Shown one piece after another: positions 27,360 through 35,831 of a stretch of DNA of 64,000 nt. The stretch is taken from NCBI RefSeq assembly GCF_003337735.1, contig NZ_QPJY01000006.1, forward strand, positions 93,005-157,004. The letters are read 5' to 3'. The notes under the pieces were generated by a model. The model made no database searches. It had not been told where the DNA came from and saw only the letters and a program-made list of their open reading frames with translations. Made by a program: the position numbers and the translations under genes. Each line of letters begins with the position of its first letter. The stretch's first letter is position 1. This DNA comes from Thioalbus denitrificans (GTDB lineage Bacteria > Pseudomonadota > Gammaproteobacteria > DSM-26407).

Positions 27360-30300
27360 ATGAAACGCATCCATCGAATCCCCTACCTCAGGATCACCCT
27401 CCTGGTCGCCGCCCTGGGTGCAGCCGGCCTCTATGCCGCCGTGACGTTCAACCCCGCGACCCAGCCGTACCTGACGGTCTCGCCCTACACGCTGCAGAAC
27501 ACCAACCTGGCCGAGGGCGACACCCGGGCCTACCGGACCTGGTACGAAAACGGCGCCTGGCAGGGGGATCTCATCGAGTACGACATCGCCTCGACCGGCG
27601 CCCGCTACACCGACGTGGCGGTGGGCTACAGCCCGCCGGGCGTACCGGTGGACGGCGACACCGACGGCCACATCAACTGGAGCGTGCGCGCGGTCTTCGC
27701 CGCGGCCGAAGGCCAGACCGCCGACGGCACCACCTCCAATCCGCAGCAGTACGACGGCGTGCCCACCATCACCGACTACTGGATGGAGACGGCCGATGGC
27801 GGCGGCCGCAATATCTTCACCGTCAGCATCGGCAGCCAGGTGCCGTTCCTGTGGAACAACCTGAGCACGACCCAGCGGGCCGCTCTCGACAGCGGAGTGG
27901 CCACCACGGGCGCCTATGACAGCGACATCCTCAACTTCATCCGCGGCGATCGCAGCAACGAGTTCCCCGACGGCACCCTGCGTCGTCGCTACAGTCTGAT
28001 GGGCGACATCATCCGCTCCCAGCCGGTCTACGTGGCCAAGCCGGTGGCCAACTTCACCCTCCCCTATTACGCCGCCTACAAGACGGCCCAGGCCAGCCGG
28101 GCCGGCCGGGTCTTCGTGGGTTCCAATGACGGCATGGTCCACGCCTTCGACACCAGCGACGGCTCGGAGGCCTACGCCTACATCCCCTCCATGCTGATGC
28201 CGGAACTGCCGGCCCTGGCCGCACGCCCCTACACCCACAAATACTACGTGGACAGCGAGCTCTACGCCGGCGATGCCTGCCCCGGGACCTGCAGCAGCTC
28301 CAGCGCCTGGAAGACCTTCCTCACCGGAGGCCTCGGCGCCGGCGGCAAGGGCCTCTGGGCCCTGAACATCACCAACGCCGACTATGACACCTCGAAGGTG
28401 GTGTGGGAGCGGCTGGGCGACGAAGCCTCGCCGCCAACCGGCTACACGCCGTCCCACATGGGCCATATCTACAACCGGCCCCAGATCGCTCTGATGCCCA
28501 ACGGCAAGTGGTACGTGGTGACCGGCAACGGCTACGGCAGCACCAGCGGCGACGTGGTGCTCTACCTGTTCCCGCTCAACGGCGGAGACGAGGTCATCAC
28601 CCACGTGGTGGGCGCGGACACCGGCAATGGCCTTTCGGGCATCACCCTGGTGGACACCGACGGTGATTTCCGGGTGGAGACCGGCTATGCCGGCGACATC
28701 AAGGGCAACCTCTACAAGTTCACCTTCGGCGGCAGCGATGGCGACTCCAGTCCGACGGTAACGAACGCCACGCTCATCAACGTCGGCGTCGATCGGCCCA
28801 TCACCGTCTCCCCGGACGTGGGCCGGCACCCCAACGGCGGCTATTTCATCTACTTCGGCACCGGCAGCCTGCTGAGCAGCGCCGATGCCACCAATACCGC
28901 GACCCAGCGCATCTACGCCATCTGGGACAGCAAGCCGGGCGGCTCCTACCCCATCAGCGACAGCTGCGACACCGACGGCACCGTCGCCATCGAGGGCCCG
29001 CTGGTCTGCCAGACCCTGGGCGAGACCACATTCAGTGGAACCGCGGTGCGCTATGTCACCCAGGCCACGCCCAACTGGAGCAATCATTACGGCTGGCGCG
29101 TGGAACTGCCCGATTCGGGCGAACGGCTGCTGGGCAACCCGCAGCTGCGCGCCGAGCGGCTCCAGTTCATCACCACCAACACCGCGGTCGACGGCGTCGA
29201 CAGCTGGCTGATGGGTCTCGACTGGCTCTCCGGCAGTGACGGGGACTACCCGAAGGAGGTGATGTACGACCTCAACCAGGACGGCCTGCTGAACGACTCC
29301 GACAAGGTGGCCGTGGACCTGAACGGCAACGGGGTGACCACCGATCCCGAGGACGGCCTGTTCGCGCCCGTGGCCCTGAACCTCGGCGACGGCAACCTCT
29401 CCCAGCCCACCATCGCCCGCATCGGCGGCGGGGTGGACATCCACTACATCAACGGCCTGCGCCTGCCGGCCCCCGAGTCGAACTTCGGCCCGATCCTGGG
29501 CGGCCTCATCGATGTCACGACCGATACACCCTACGGCGGCATCACCACCCTGGCGTACGACAAGCTGGTGGACGACGGCCTGCAGGAGGTCTGCGACAGC
29601 TACAGCATGACCACCTGCCGGGGCAGCCCGGGCCAGCCGGTCAGCGGGCATGCCGGCGAAGGCTATGCCGGCGTCCCCGACGGACATGTGCACGGCTACG
29701 ACAAGGTGCACGGTACCCCGTACGTGGACTACCTGACCCTCGAACCCCGGCGCGGTCTGCCGCGGCTCGACGCCTACACGGGCGATGACGCCACGGTGGA
29801 CGACACCCTGGCCCGTCTCGACCGCCTCGGCGCCGCGAGCGGAAGCGAGGAGCCCTACGCCTCCGGCACCCACACCAGCGTCATCGATCCGGACCAGAAG
29901 TTCGTCGTGGTGCTCTCCAACGCGGATCTCTCCACCGGGCCGGCCCTCCAGATCGGTTGCCGCACCTGGAACGTCACCGAGTACCAGGACATGCTGCGGT
30001 ACCAACTGGAGACCCAGAACCGCACGCCGGCCGCATTGCAGGACACCTACCACGGCAACAAGACCCTGGTCTTCACGCTCAACAGCATCCGCGAGGACCA
30101 TGACGACGGCCTGCCGGCCGGGCAGTGCGCACCCGAGACCATCGCCAACGGCATCGAGAAGTCCGAGACGGCAACCATGCGGGTCCTGTTCTACAACCGG
30201 GTGGTGGAGGACCTCGCGATTCTCCCGACCCTGCCGCAGTGCGTCTGGGGCATCCACAAGTACGACGTGCGGTTCGACTACTCCACTTCCGGCTACATCG

Positions 30301-31154
30301 ACCCCGCCGTCAACGCCTTCGGCCATCTGACCCCGGCCCAGGAGAAGTCCTACACCGGCTACCGCTGGCGCAACGGGGCGCTGACCCTGCAGATGCTGGC
30401 CGTCAACAGCGACAACACGGCCGGCTATGTCCTGCAGCCGGCCACGGGCACCATCACCACCGGGTATGACAAGAAAGGCAACCCGATTACCGAAACCTTC
30501 ACCTACCTGCCGAAGGACAAGAACGGCGCCCGCGTGGGCGGCATCATCGCCAAGGCGGTCCGCTATGACGGCATCAACAGCAAGTTCGTCAATGACATGG
30601 CCACCAGCCAGAGCGGGCTGCTCTACGAGTCGAGCGTCTTCTTCGACTTCGGCGACTGGTTCAACTTCAAGACCGGCAGTGCCTCGCTCTACTGCTACGG
30701 CGCCTCCACCTTCCATTCGCGGCTGGTGCAGGAGGTGGTACAGGGGCTCGACTGGGGCCACTACACCCAGTTGACCGACATCTTCTTCACCGACGGTGTC
30801 CTCAACAGCCTCTACTACCAGTACCTGGATCTGGTGAACGCCGTGCAGGCCGCCACGACCGAGGAGGAGCAGCGGGATGCCCTGCAGAACCTGGCCGACT
30901 TCTTCGCCGACAATCCGGACGTGGGCGCCTACGACAAGCTGCGCAGCTGGCGTGGCCACAAGGTCTGGCACCAGGAGAACACCGGCAACGAGGGGCGCAT
31001 CCTGCCCATCGATCGCTCCGACTATACGGGCGGTGGCGGCACCGCCAGTGACGGCACGCCGGAGCAGGTGGACGACATCTCCCGCAACCTGACCCCGGTG
31101 CTCGGCCCGAACTTCATCACCGGCCGGCGCACCTGGATCGACCTGAGGCCGTGA
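27360..31154 (+). CDS. pilY1: PilY1-like pilus-tip protein with N-terminally placed propeller
   Basis: A large secreted protein of 1264 residues. The signal peptide lies at about 1-27. The PilC/PilY1 beta-propeller runs from about 214 to 640: GDIIRSQPVYV, GRVFVGSNDGMVHAFD, GGLGAGGKGLWALN, VTGNGYGSTSG, AGDIKGNLYKF, YFGTGSLL, SSWLM-type strand. A calcium-loop-like DLNQDGLLNDSD lies at about 638-649. About 600 residues follow that I cannot assign. In standard PilY1 the propeller is C-terminal, preceded by a von Willebrand A-type region; here only about 200 residues precede it and no MIDAS motif was seen. It sits after pilX as usual. Confidence 0.88.
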   Translation: MKRIHRIPYLRITLLVAALGAAGLYAAVTFNPATQPYLTVSPYTLQNTNLAEGDTRAYRTWYENGAWQGDLIEYDIASTGARYTDVAVGYSPPGVPVDGDTDGHINWSVRAVFAAAEGQTADGTTSNPQQYDGVPTITDYWMETADGGGRNIFTVSIGSQVPFLWNNLSTTQRAALDSGVATTGAYDSDILNFIRGDRSNEFPDGTLRRRYSLMGDIIRSQPVYVAKPVANFTLPYYAAYKTAQASRAGRVFVGSNDGMVHAFDTSDGSEAYAYIPSMLMPELPALAARPYTHKYYVDSELYAGDACPGTCSSSSAWKTFLTGGLGAGGKGLWALNITNADYDTSKVVWERLGDEASPPTGYTPSHMGHIYNRPQIALMPNGKWYVVTGNGYGSTSGDVVLYLFPLNGGDEVITHVVGADTGNGLSGITLVDTDGDFRVETGYAGDIKGNLYKFTFGGSDGDSSPTVTNATLINVGVDRPITVSPDVGRHPNGGYFIYFGTGSLLSSADATNTATQRIYAIWDSKPGGSYPISDSCDTDGTVAIEGPLVCQTLGETTFSGTAVRYVTQATPNWSNHYGWRVELPDSGERLLGNPQLRAERLQFITTNTAVDGVDSWLMGLDWLSGSDGDYPKEVMYDLNQDGLLNDSDKVAVDLNGNGVTTDPEDGLFAPVALNLGDGNLSQPTIARIGGGVDIHYINGLRLPAPESNFGPILGGLIDVTTDTPYGGITTLAYDKLVDDGLQEVCDSYSMTTCRGSPGQPVSGHAGEGYAGVPDGHVHGYDKVHGTPYVDYLTLEPRRGLPRLDAYTGDDATVDDTLARLDRLGAASGSEEPYASGTHTSVIDPDQKFVVVLSNADLSTGPALQIGCRTWNVTEYQDMLRYQLETQNRTPAALQDTYHGNKTLVFTLNSIREDHDDGLPAGQCAPETIANGIEKSETATMRVLFYNRVVEDLAILPTLPQCVWGIHKYDVRFDYSTSGYIDPAVNAFGHLTPAQEKSYTGYRWRNGALTLQMLAVNSDNTAGYVLQPATGTITTGYDKKGNPITETFTYLPKDKNGARVGGIIAKAVRYDGINSKFVNDMATSQSGLLYESSVFFDFGDWFNFKTGSASLYCYGASTFHSRLVQEVVQGLDWGHYTQLTDIFFTDGVLNSLYYQYLDLVNAVQAATTEEEQRDALQNLADFFADNPDVGAYDKLRSWRGHKVWHQENTGNEGRILPIDRSDYTGGGGTASDGTPEQVDDISRNLTPVLGPNFITGRRTWIDLRP

Positions 31155-31160
31155 GGCGAA

Positions 31161-31193
31161 GCGGCCGGCGCGCCCAAGCCGCGCGCCGGCCGC
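31161..31193 (+). other. Strong hairpin between pilY1 and pilE
   Basis: Perfect 12-bp inverted repeat GCGGCCGGCGCG / CGCGCCGGCCGC with a 9-base loop, six bases after the pilY1 stop. No T run follows, so it is more likely an RNA-stability or attenuation element than a full terminator. It may lower pilE expression or protect the upstream mRNA. Confidence 0.6.
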
Positions 31194-31235
31194 AGGCGGC
31201 CGCGGGACTGAACACAACGGGGACGAGAGCACACC

Positions 31236-31676
31236 ATGAACCTGCACACTCGCAATGTGACCCGGAGCGGGGAACGGGGTTTCACCCTCACCGAGCTGAT
31301 GATCGTGGTGGCCATCGTGGCCATCCTCGCCTCCATCATGCTGCCCGCCTACCAGGACCAGGTGCGCAAGAGCCGTCGGGCCGACGCCAAGGCGGCGCTG
31401 ACCGAACTGTCCGGGTTCATGGAGCGTTTCTACGCTTCCAACGGGCGCTATGACCAGGACGGCGCCGGCAACGCCGTGACCCTGCCCTTCACCCAGTCGC
31501 CCAAGGAAGGCCGCAAGTTCTACAACCTATCCGTCGCGACTGCCGCGAATACCTACACGCTGACAGCGGACCCCATCGCCGGCACGGGACAGGAGAACGA
31601 CGTCGCCGCGGGAGTCAGCTGTGATCCGCTGACCCTCGACCATTTGGGAGCCAAGACCCCGACCGGCTGCTGGTAG
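31236..31676 (+). CDS. pilE: Type IV minor pilin PilE
   Basis: A 146-residue pilin, MNLHTRNVTRSGERGFTLTELMIVVAIVAIL (shown in part), with a clean prepilin peptidase site RG/FTLTE and the standard hydrophobic helix. YQDQVRKSRRADAKAALTELSGFMERFYASNGRY is the PilE/type IVa pattern (shown in part). The C-terminal disulfide is likely formed by the Cys in GVSCDPL and the one in PTGCW. As last gene of the minor pilin cluster it corresponds to PilE rather than the major pilin PilA; a major-subunit role cannot be excluded from sequence alone. Confidence 0.88.
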   Translation: MNLHTRNVTRSGERGFTLTELMIVVAIVAILASIMLPAYQDQVRKSRRADAKAALTELSGFMERFYASNGRYDQDGAGNAVTLPFTQSPKEGRKFYNLSVATAANTYTLTADPIAGTGQENDVAAGVSCDPLTLDHLGAKTPTGCW

Positions 31677-31690
31677 CCGCAGACCCGGCG

Positions 31691-32593
31691 TTGCGTCGCC
31701 ACGTCGGCATCGACCTCGGCGGAACCAAGACCGAGGTTGCGGTCCTGGATGCGTCGGGCCGTCTCCTGCTGCGGGAGCGCCGCCCGACTCCCCGCGGCGA
31801 CTACCGATCCGCCCTCGATCTCATCCGCGCCCTGGTCGGCGAGGCCGACCGGCTGACCGGCGGCCCCTGCCCGGTGGGGGTGGGCATCCCCGGCTCCGAA
31901 TCCCCCGCCACCGGCCTCATCCGCAACGCCAACTCCACCTGGCTCAACGGCCGACCCCTCCGCGCCGATCTCGAGGAACTGCTCGCACGCCCGGTTCGGC
32001 TCGCCAACGACGCCAACTGCTTCGCCCTGTCCGAGGCCGTGGACGGTGCCGGCCGGGGCGCGGAGAGCGTATTCGGGGTGATCGCCGGCACCGGCACCGG
32101 AGCGGGCATCGTCATCGACGGAAAAGTCCTGACCGGCATCAACCGGGTAGCCGGCGAATGGGGCCACAACCCCCTCCCCTGGCCCGAACCCCACGAGCTT
32201 CCAGGCCCGGCCTGCTACTGCGGACGGCACGGCTGCCTGGAGACCTGGCTCTCCGGGCCCGGGCTGGCCGCCGACCACCGCCGAACCACGGGAACGGGCC
32301 TGACCGCCGAGGCCATCGCCGCACGGGCCGTGTCCGGCGACCCGGACTGCCGGACGACCCTCGATCGCCACGCCGGGCGAATGGCCCGCGGGTTGGCCCA
32401 TGTGATCAACATCCTCGATCCCGAAATCATCGTGCTGGGTGGAGGGCTCTCCAACCTGGCCCATCTCTACGAGGAGGTCCCGCGGCGCTGGGAGTCATGG
32501 ATCTTCTCCGACACGGTGCGCACCCGGCTCCTTCCCCCGCTGCACGGCGACTCCAGCGGGGTGCGCGGTGCGGCGTGGCTGTGGAATGAATAG
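31691..32593 (+). CDS. ROK family sugar kinase (fructokinase/N-acetylglucosamine kinase-like)
   Basis: A 300-residue cytoplasmic kinase starting at TTG 31691; no ATG or GTG is available in frame before the ATP loop. IDLGGTKTEVAVLD is the phosphate-1 loop. NDANCFALSEA and GTGTGAGIVIDGKVLTG follow (shown in parts). The ROK zinc motif is GEWGHNPL...CYCGRHGCLETWLSG with the His and three Cys ligands. The catalytic Asp lies in LANDANC. It phosphorylates a hexose or amino sugar with ATP; the sugar cannot be chosen. It follows pilE by 14 bases but is probably unrelated in function. Confidence 0.88.
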   Translation: MRRHVGIDLGGTKTEVAVLDASGRLLLRERRPTPRGDYRSALDLIRALVGEADRLTGGPCPVGVGIPGSESPATGLIRNANSTWLNGRPLRADLEELLARPVRLANDANCFALSEAVDGAGRGAESVFGVIAGTGTGAGIVIDGKVLTGINRVAGEWGHNPLPWPEPHELPGPACYCGRHGCLETWLSGPGLAADHRRTTGTGLTAEAIAARAVSGDPDCRTTLDRHAGRMARGLAHVINILDPEIIVLGGGLSNLAHLYEEVPRRWESWIFSDTVRTRLLPPLHGDSSGVRGAAWLWNE

Positions 32594-32599
32594 TCAGAC

Positions 32600-32857
32600 T
32601 TATTAACCGCAGATTACGCTGATTCACGCAGATTTTCTGTCGACTCAAGGATTTCCGATCGGACATCCGGACCGTCCCGTTTCCGGTGGTTCGCGTTGGT
32701 CGGAGAAGCGTCCCGTTCCACCCTGTCGCCTGTGCGGCCACCGCAGCGCACCACTGGCAGTGGTTCTGTCAATCCATGCAAATCAACGTAATCTGCGGTT
32801 GATTCGCCTTTGTATCTTCCTTCTTCGTGTCCTCCGTGCCTTCGTGGTGAATATTCA
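32600..32857. repeat. Nested repeat R6 (CGCAGATT inner arms)
   Basis: First of three direct copies around the methyltransferase gene. Left inner arm AACCGCAGATTACGCTGATT from 32604, a core of about 150 bases with several imperfect palindromes, right inner arm AATCAACGTAATCTGCGGTT ending about 32802, then a right outer CACGAAGG arm in reverse complement to about 32853. The left outer arm is missing. Confidence 0.85.
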
Positions 32858-33058
32858 GTGTCTGCGCTGCGGCAGCAGCATTTGTCACCGGCTGCGGGAA
32901 AGCCCCATCGCCCCCGGGCGGGCCTCCCACAGGCTTCGCTCAGGTCACCGGGCCGGGAATCCTTGTGGGAGGCGCGCCCCCGCGGCGATTTGGGAAACAT
33001 CCGGTGGTTGTATGGAGGAGCGTGGTCGTGCCCATGGCGCCGCCAACGACTGAAAAGA
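32858..33058. other. Spacer between R6 and R7
   Basis: About 200 bases without a supported gene. It contains TGTGGGAGGCGCGCCCCC followed by GCGGCGATT, and, in the other orientation, GGCGGGCCTCCCACA. Together they form an imperfect inverted repeat resembling REP-type sequences of gammaproteobacteria. A related stretch CGCGCCCTCGCGGCGAT occurs near 41265-41281. Confidence 0.45.
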
Positions 33059-33333
33059 CTTATTAACCGCAGATTACGCTGATTTACGCAGATTTTCTGT
33101 CGACTCGGGGATTCCGGATCGGACATCCGTACCGCCCAGTTTCCGGTGAATCACCTCGGTCGTATAAGCGTCCCGGTCATCCCTGTCGTCGGCTCAACCA
33201 CTGCACTACAACACTCGTAGCGTTCTATTAATCCACGCAAATCAACGTAATCTGCGGTTGATTCGCTTTTTAAGTTTTTCTGCTTCGTGTCCTTCGTGCC
33301 TTCGTCGTGAATATTGCTTTCGTGGTGAATACT
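33059..33333. repeat. Nested repeat R7, direct copy of R6
   Basis: Same order and orientation as R6: TTATTAACCGCAGATTACG start, core beginning TTTTCTGTCGACTC as in R6, right inner arm AATCAACGTAATCTGCGGTT ending about 33260, right outer arm to about 33330. R6 and R7 share the beginning and end of the core and differ most in the middle. Confidence 0.85.
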
Positions 33334-33345
33334 CAGTTGGCGCCC

Positions 33346-33948
33346 CTATCGCACCGCCAGCGCCACGGTGTAGTCCCTGCCCTGCTTGACCTTGTCGTAG
33401 TTGCCGAACACCTCCCTGAAGCCGCGCTCGATGAAGCGGCGCAGGCCGGAGATGGTGACCACGTAGAAGCGTCCGCCGGGCTTGAGGTGTTCCCGGGCGT
33501 CGTGGAGGTAGAGGTAGAGCATCTCCTTGCCCACCTTGGCCGGCAGGTTGGAGACGATGAGATCGAAGCGGCGCCCGCCCACGGCGCTGAAGCCGTTGCT
33601 GAGGAAGGCCTCGCAATTGCCGATGCCGTTGACCCGCGCGTTGCGGGCGCTGTAGTCCACCGCCACGAAATCCTTGTCCACCAGGCAGGTGCTCCCCTGC
33701 GGGGCCAGGCGCGCCAGCGTCAGCCCCAGCACGCCGTAACCGCAGCCCACATCGAGGCAGTCATCCCCCTCGTTGACCTCGACGTGCTCCAGCAGCAGCC
33801 GCGAGCCGTCGTCCACCGCCCGCGGCGAGAACAGCCCCCAGGTGGTATGGAACGTCAGCGGCTGCCCCCGCAGGGTGTCGCTGAAGACGATGTCCCGGCG
33901 CAGGGAGTCGATGTAAGCCTTGTCGATTTTCTTGGTCGTTTCAGTCAT
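33346..33948 (-). CDS. Class I SAM-dependent methyltransferase (RsmC-like small MTase)
   Basis: A 200-residue Rossmann-fold methyltransferase. DCLDVGCGYGVLGLTLA is the SAM-binding motif I and CLVDKDFVAVDYSARN motif II. FDLIVSNLPAKVGKEM is motif IV, with NLP rather than the NPP(F/Y) of N-methylating RsmC/HemK enzymes. Upstream residues FHTTWGLFSPRAVDDGSRLLLEH (shown in part) resemble the RsmC C-terminal domain. This changed catalytic motif makes the substrate uncertain; RNA or a small molecule are both possible. The gene is flanked on both sides by direct copies of the same repeat element. Confidence 0.8.
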   Translation of the reverse strand: MTETTKKIDKAYIDSLRRDIVFSDTLRGQPLTFHTTWGLFSPRAVDDGSRLLLEHVEVNEGDDCLDVGCGYGVLGLTLARLAPQGSTCLVDKDFVAVDYSARNARVNGIGNCEAFLSNGFSAVGGRRFDLIVSNLPAKVGKEMLYLYLHDAREHLKPGGRFYVVTISGLRRFIERGFREVFGNYDKVKQGRDYTVALAVR

Positions 33949-34000
33949 ATGGATATCTCACCGGCCAGCCGCGGGTGACGGGCTCTGGGATCCAACAAAC

Positions 34001-34260
34001 GGATAAACCGCAGATTTACGTTGATTTACGCTGATTTTCATGTCGATTCCTGGATTCCCGGTCGGACAACCGGTCCACCCGCTCTCCGGCAGGTCGGGTT
34101 GATCACGAAGACACCCCGGTCTGCGCTGGCGGGTATTCAACCATGGCGCTGCAGCCCAGGCAGTGGTTTTCATAATCTGCGTGAATCAGCGTAATCTGCG
34201 GTTAATAAATTCTTTTCCGTCTTGTCCTTTCTTCGTGTCCTTCGTGCCTTCGTGGTGAAA
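34001..34260. repeat. Nested repeat R8, third direct copy
   Basis: This element fills the 317-base gap between the methyltransferase and the CoA ligase. Starts AAACCGCAGATTTACG, core with CGGACAACCGG palindrome in the same place where R6/R7 have CGGACATCCG, right inner arm AGCGTAATCTGCGGTT ending about 34203, right outer arm CTTCGTGTCCTTCGTG to 34260. It is more diverged from R6 and R7 than those are from each other. Confidence 0.8.
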
Positions 34261-34265
34261 TCGCT

Positions 34266-35558
34266 CTACCGCGGCCGCAGGTCCTCGACCCGCTGGGCCT
34301 TGCCCTGGGCCTCGGGGAGGCTGCGGGGCGGCATGAGGTCGAGGCCCGGGGTGACCAGCAGCTCGTCGCGCAGGCGGTGGATGATGTGCCGATGCAGGGC
34401 GGCCATGGCGGCGGGATCGTCGCGGTAGTGCTCCGCCTTGATCTCCACCTTCACCCGCAGCTGGTCGATATCCTGTTCCCGGTCCAGGATGATGAGGTAG
34501 TTCTGCCCCACCTCGGGGATGCCCAGCAGCACCCGCTCTATCTGCATGGGGTAGATGTTCACGCCCTTGATGATGAACATGTCGTCGCTGCGGCCGGTGA
34601 TGCGGTCGATGCGGCGGTGGGTGCGGCCGCAGGCGCAATCGCCCGGCAGGATGCGGGTGATGTCCTTGGTGCGATAGCGCAGGATGGGCATGGCGTGGCG
34701 CTGGAGGGTGGTCAGCACCAGTTCGCCGGGCTCGCCGTCGGGCACCGGTTCCAGGGTCTCGGGATCGACCACCTCCATCAGAAAGGCGTCTTCCCACAGG
34801 TGCATCCCCTGCTGCTCCGGACACTCGAACGCCACCCCGGGGCCGTTCATCTCCGACAGGCCGTAGGAGTTGTACGCCTTCAGATCGAGCAGGCTCTCGA
34901 TCCGGCTCCGCGCCTCACCGGTGTGGGGCTCGGCGCCGATGAGGGCGATGCGCGGGGTCAGCTCTCCCGGATCGATGCCCTCGCGCTCGAGCCAGCCGGC
35001 GAAGTGCAGGGCATAGGAGGGGATGATATGCAGCGCCGTCACGCCGAAATCGCGGATGAGCTTGATCTGGCGCTGGGTGTTGCCTGGCCCGGCGGGCACC
35101 GTGAGGCAGCCGAGCCGCTCGGCGCCGTAGTGCATGCCGAGGCCACCGGTGAACAGCCCGTAGGCGGTCATGTTCTGGAACACGTCGCCGGGGCGCATGC
35201 CCACCATGTACATGCAGCGGGCCACCAGGTCCGACCAGTTGTCCAGATCCTGCCGGTCATGGAACACCACCGTGGAGGCCCCTGTGGTGCCGCTGGAAGC
35301 ATGCAGGCGGATCAGTTCCTCCCGGGGGCAGGTCACCAGGCCGAAGGGATACTCGGCCCGCAGATCATCCTTCGTGGTCACCGGAAGCCTGCGGATATCG
35401 CCGGGAGAGCGGATATCCTGCGGACCGAGCCCGGATTCGGCCAGGCGGCGTCCATAGAACGGTGACCGCCGCGCCCGCTCAAGGGTCGCCCGCAAGGCCC
35501 TGACCTGGAGATCGGCGAGCGCATCCCGGCCGATGGTCTCTACCTCGTGAAGGTGCAC
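34266..35558 (-). CDS. paaK: Phenylacetate--CoA ligase family enzyme
   Basis: A 430-residue adenylate-forming enzyme. GTG 35558 is the best start: AGGAG lies six bases upstream and the product then has the PaaK length (about 430-440). ATP/AMP motifs: HASSGTTGASTVV (P-loop-like), YNSYGLSEMNGPG (adenine/acyl pocket), and GRSDDMFIIKGVNIYPMQIE of the C-terminal hinge. A CxC...H-like CACGRTHRR block is also typical. It activates phenylacetate or a related aryl acid to its CoA ester. No other paa genes are nearby, so the true substrate may differ; the gene stands alone. Confidence 0.85.
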   Translation of the reverse strand: MHLHEVETIGRDALADLQVRALRATLERARRSPFYGRRLAESGLGPQDIRSPGDIRRLPVTTKDDLRAEYPFGLVTCPREELIRLHASSGTTGASTVVFHDRQDLDNWSDLVARCMYMVGMRPGDVFQNMTAYGLFTGGLGMHYGAERLGCLTVPAGPGNTQRQIKLIRDFGVTALHIIPSYALHFAGWLEREGIDPGELTPRIALIGAEPHTGEARSRIESLLDLKAYNSYGLSEMNGPGVAFECPEQQGMHLWEDAFLMEVVDPETLEPVPDGEPGELVLTTLQRHAMPILRYRTKDITRILPGDCACGRTHRRIDRITGRSDDMFIIKGVNIYPMQIERVLLGIPEVGQNYLIILDREQDIDQLRVKVEIKAEHYRDDPAAMAALHRHIIHRLRDELLVTPGLDLMPPRSLPEAQGKAQRVEDLRPR

Positions 35559-35831
35559 AGATGACTCCTGCTGTCTGGTGAAACGGTCTCTGTCAGTCGG
35601 CGCCGCGAAAGCCCATCTCCGGCATGCAGGGCGGGGACAGGGTACGGACAGCGGCTGCAACTGCCGGCTGTCATCGACCCGACCCGACAACCCCAATACC
35701 CGTGGGCGATCAGTTTATCAGGATCCCACCGCCGTCTTAATCGCATGCCTGCACAACGCTTGCCAGCCGGCCCCTTAGGCTCTAACCTGCAGTTAAAAAA
35801 TCGGTGCCTGATCAATGCGAAACGCCCTGCC

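Noticed and set aside
26724-31247. 1507-codon open frame on the minus strand opposite pilY1
   Set aside because: It is the complement of the pilW-pilX-pilY1 genes. It is rich in Val/Gly/His/Ala as expected from antisense of GC-rich codons and has no family motif; pilY1 on the plus strand has clear propeller motifs and a signal peptide.
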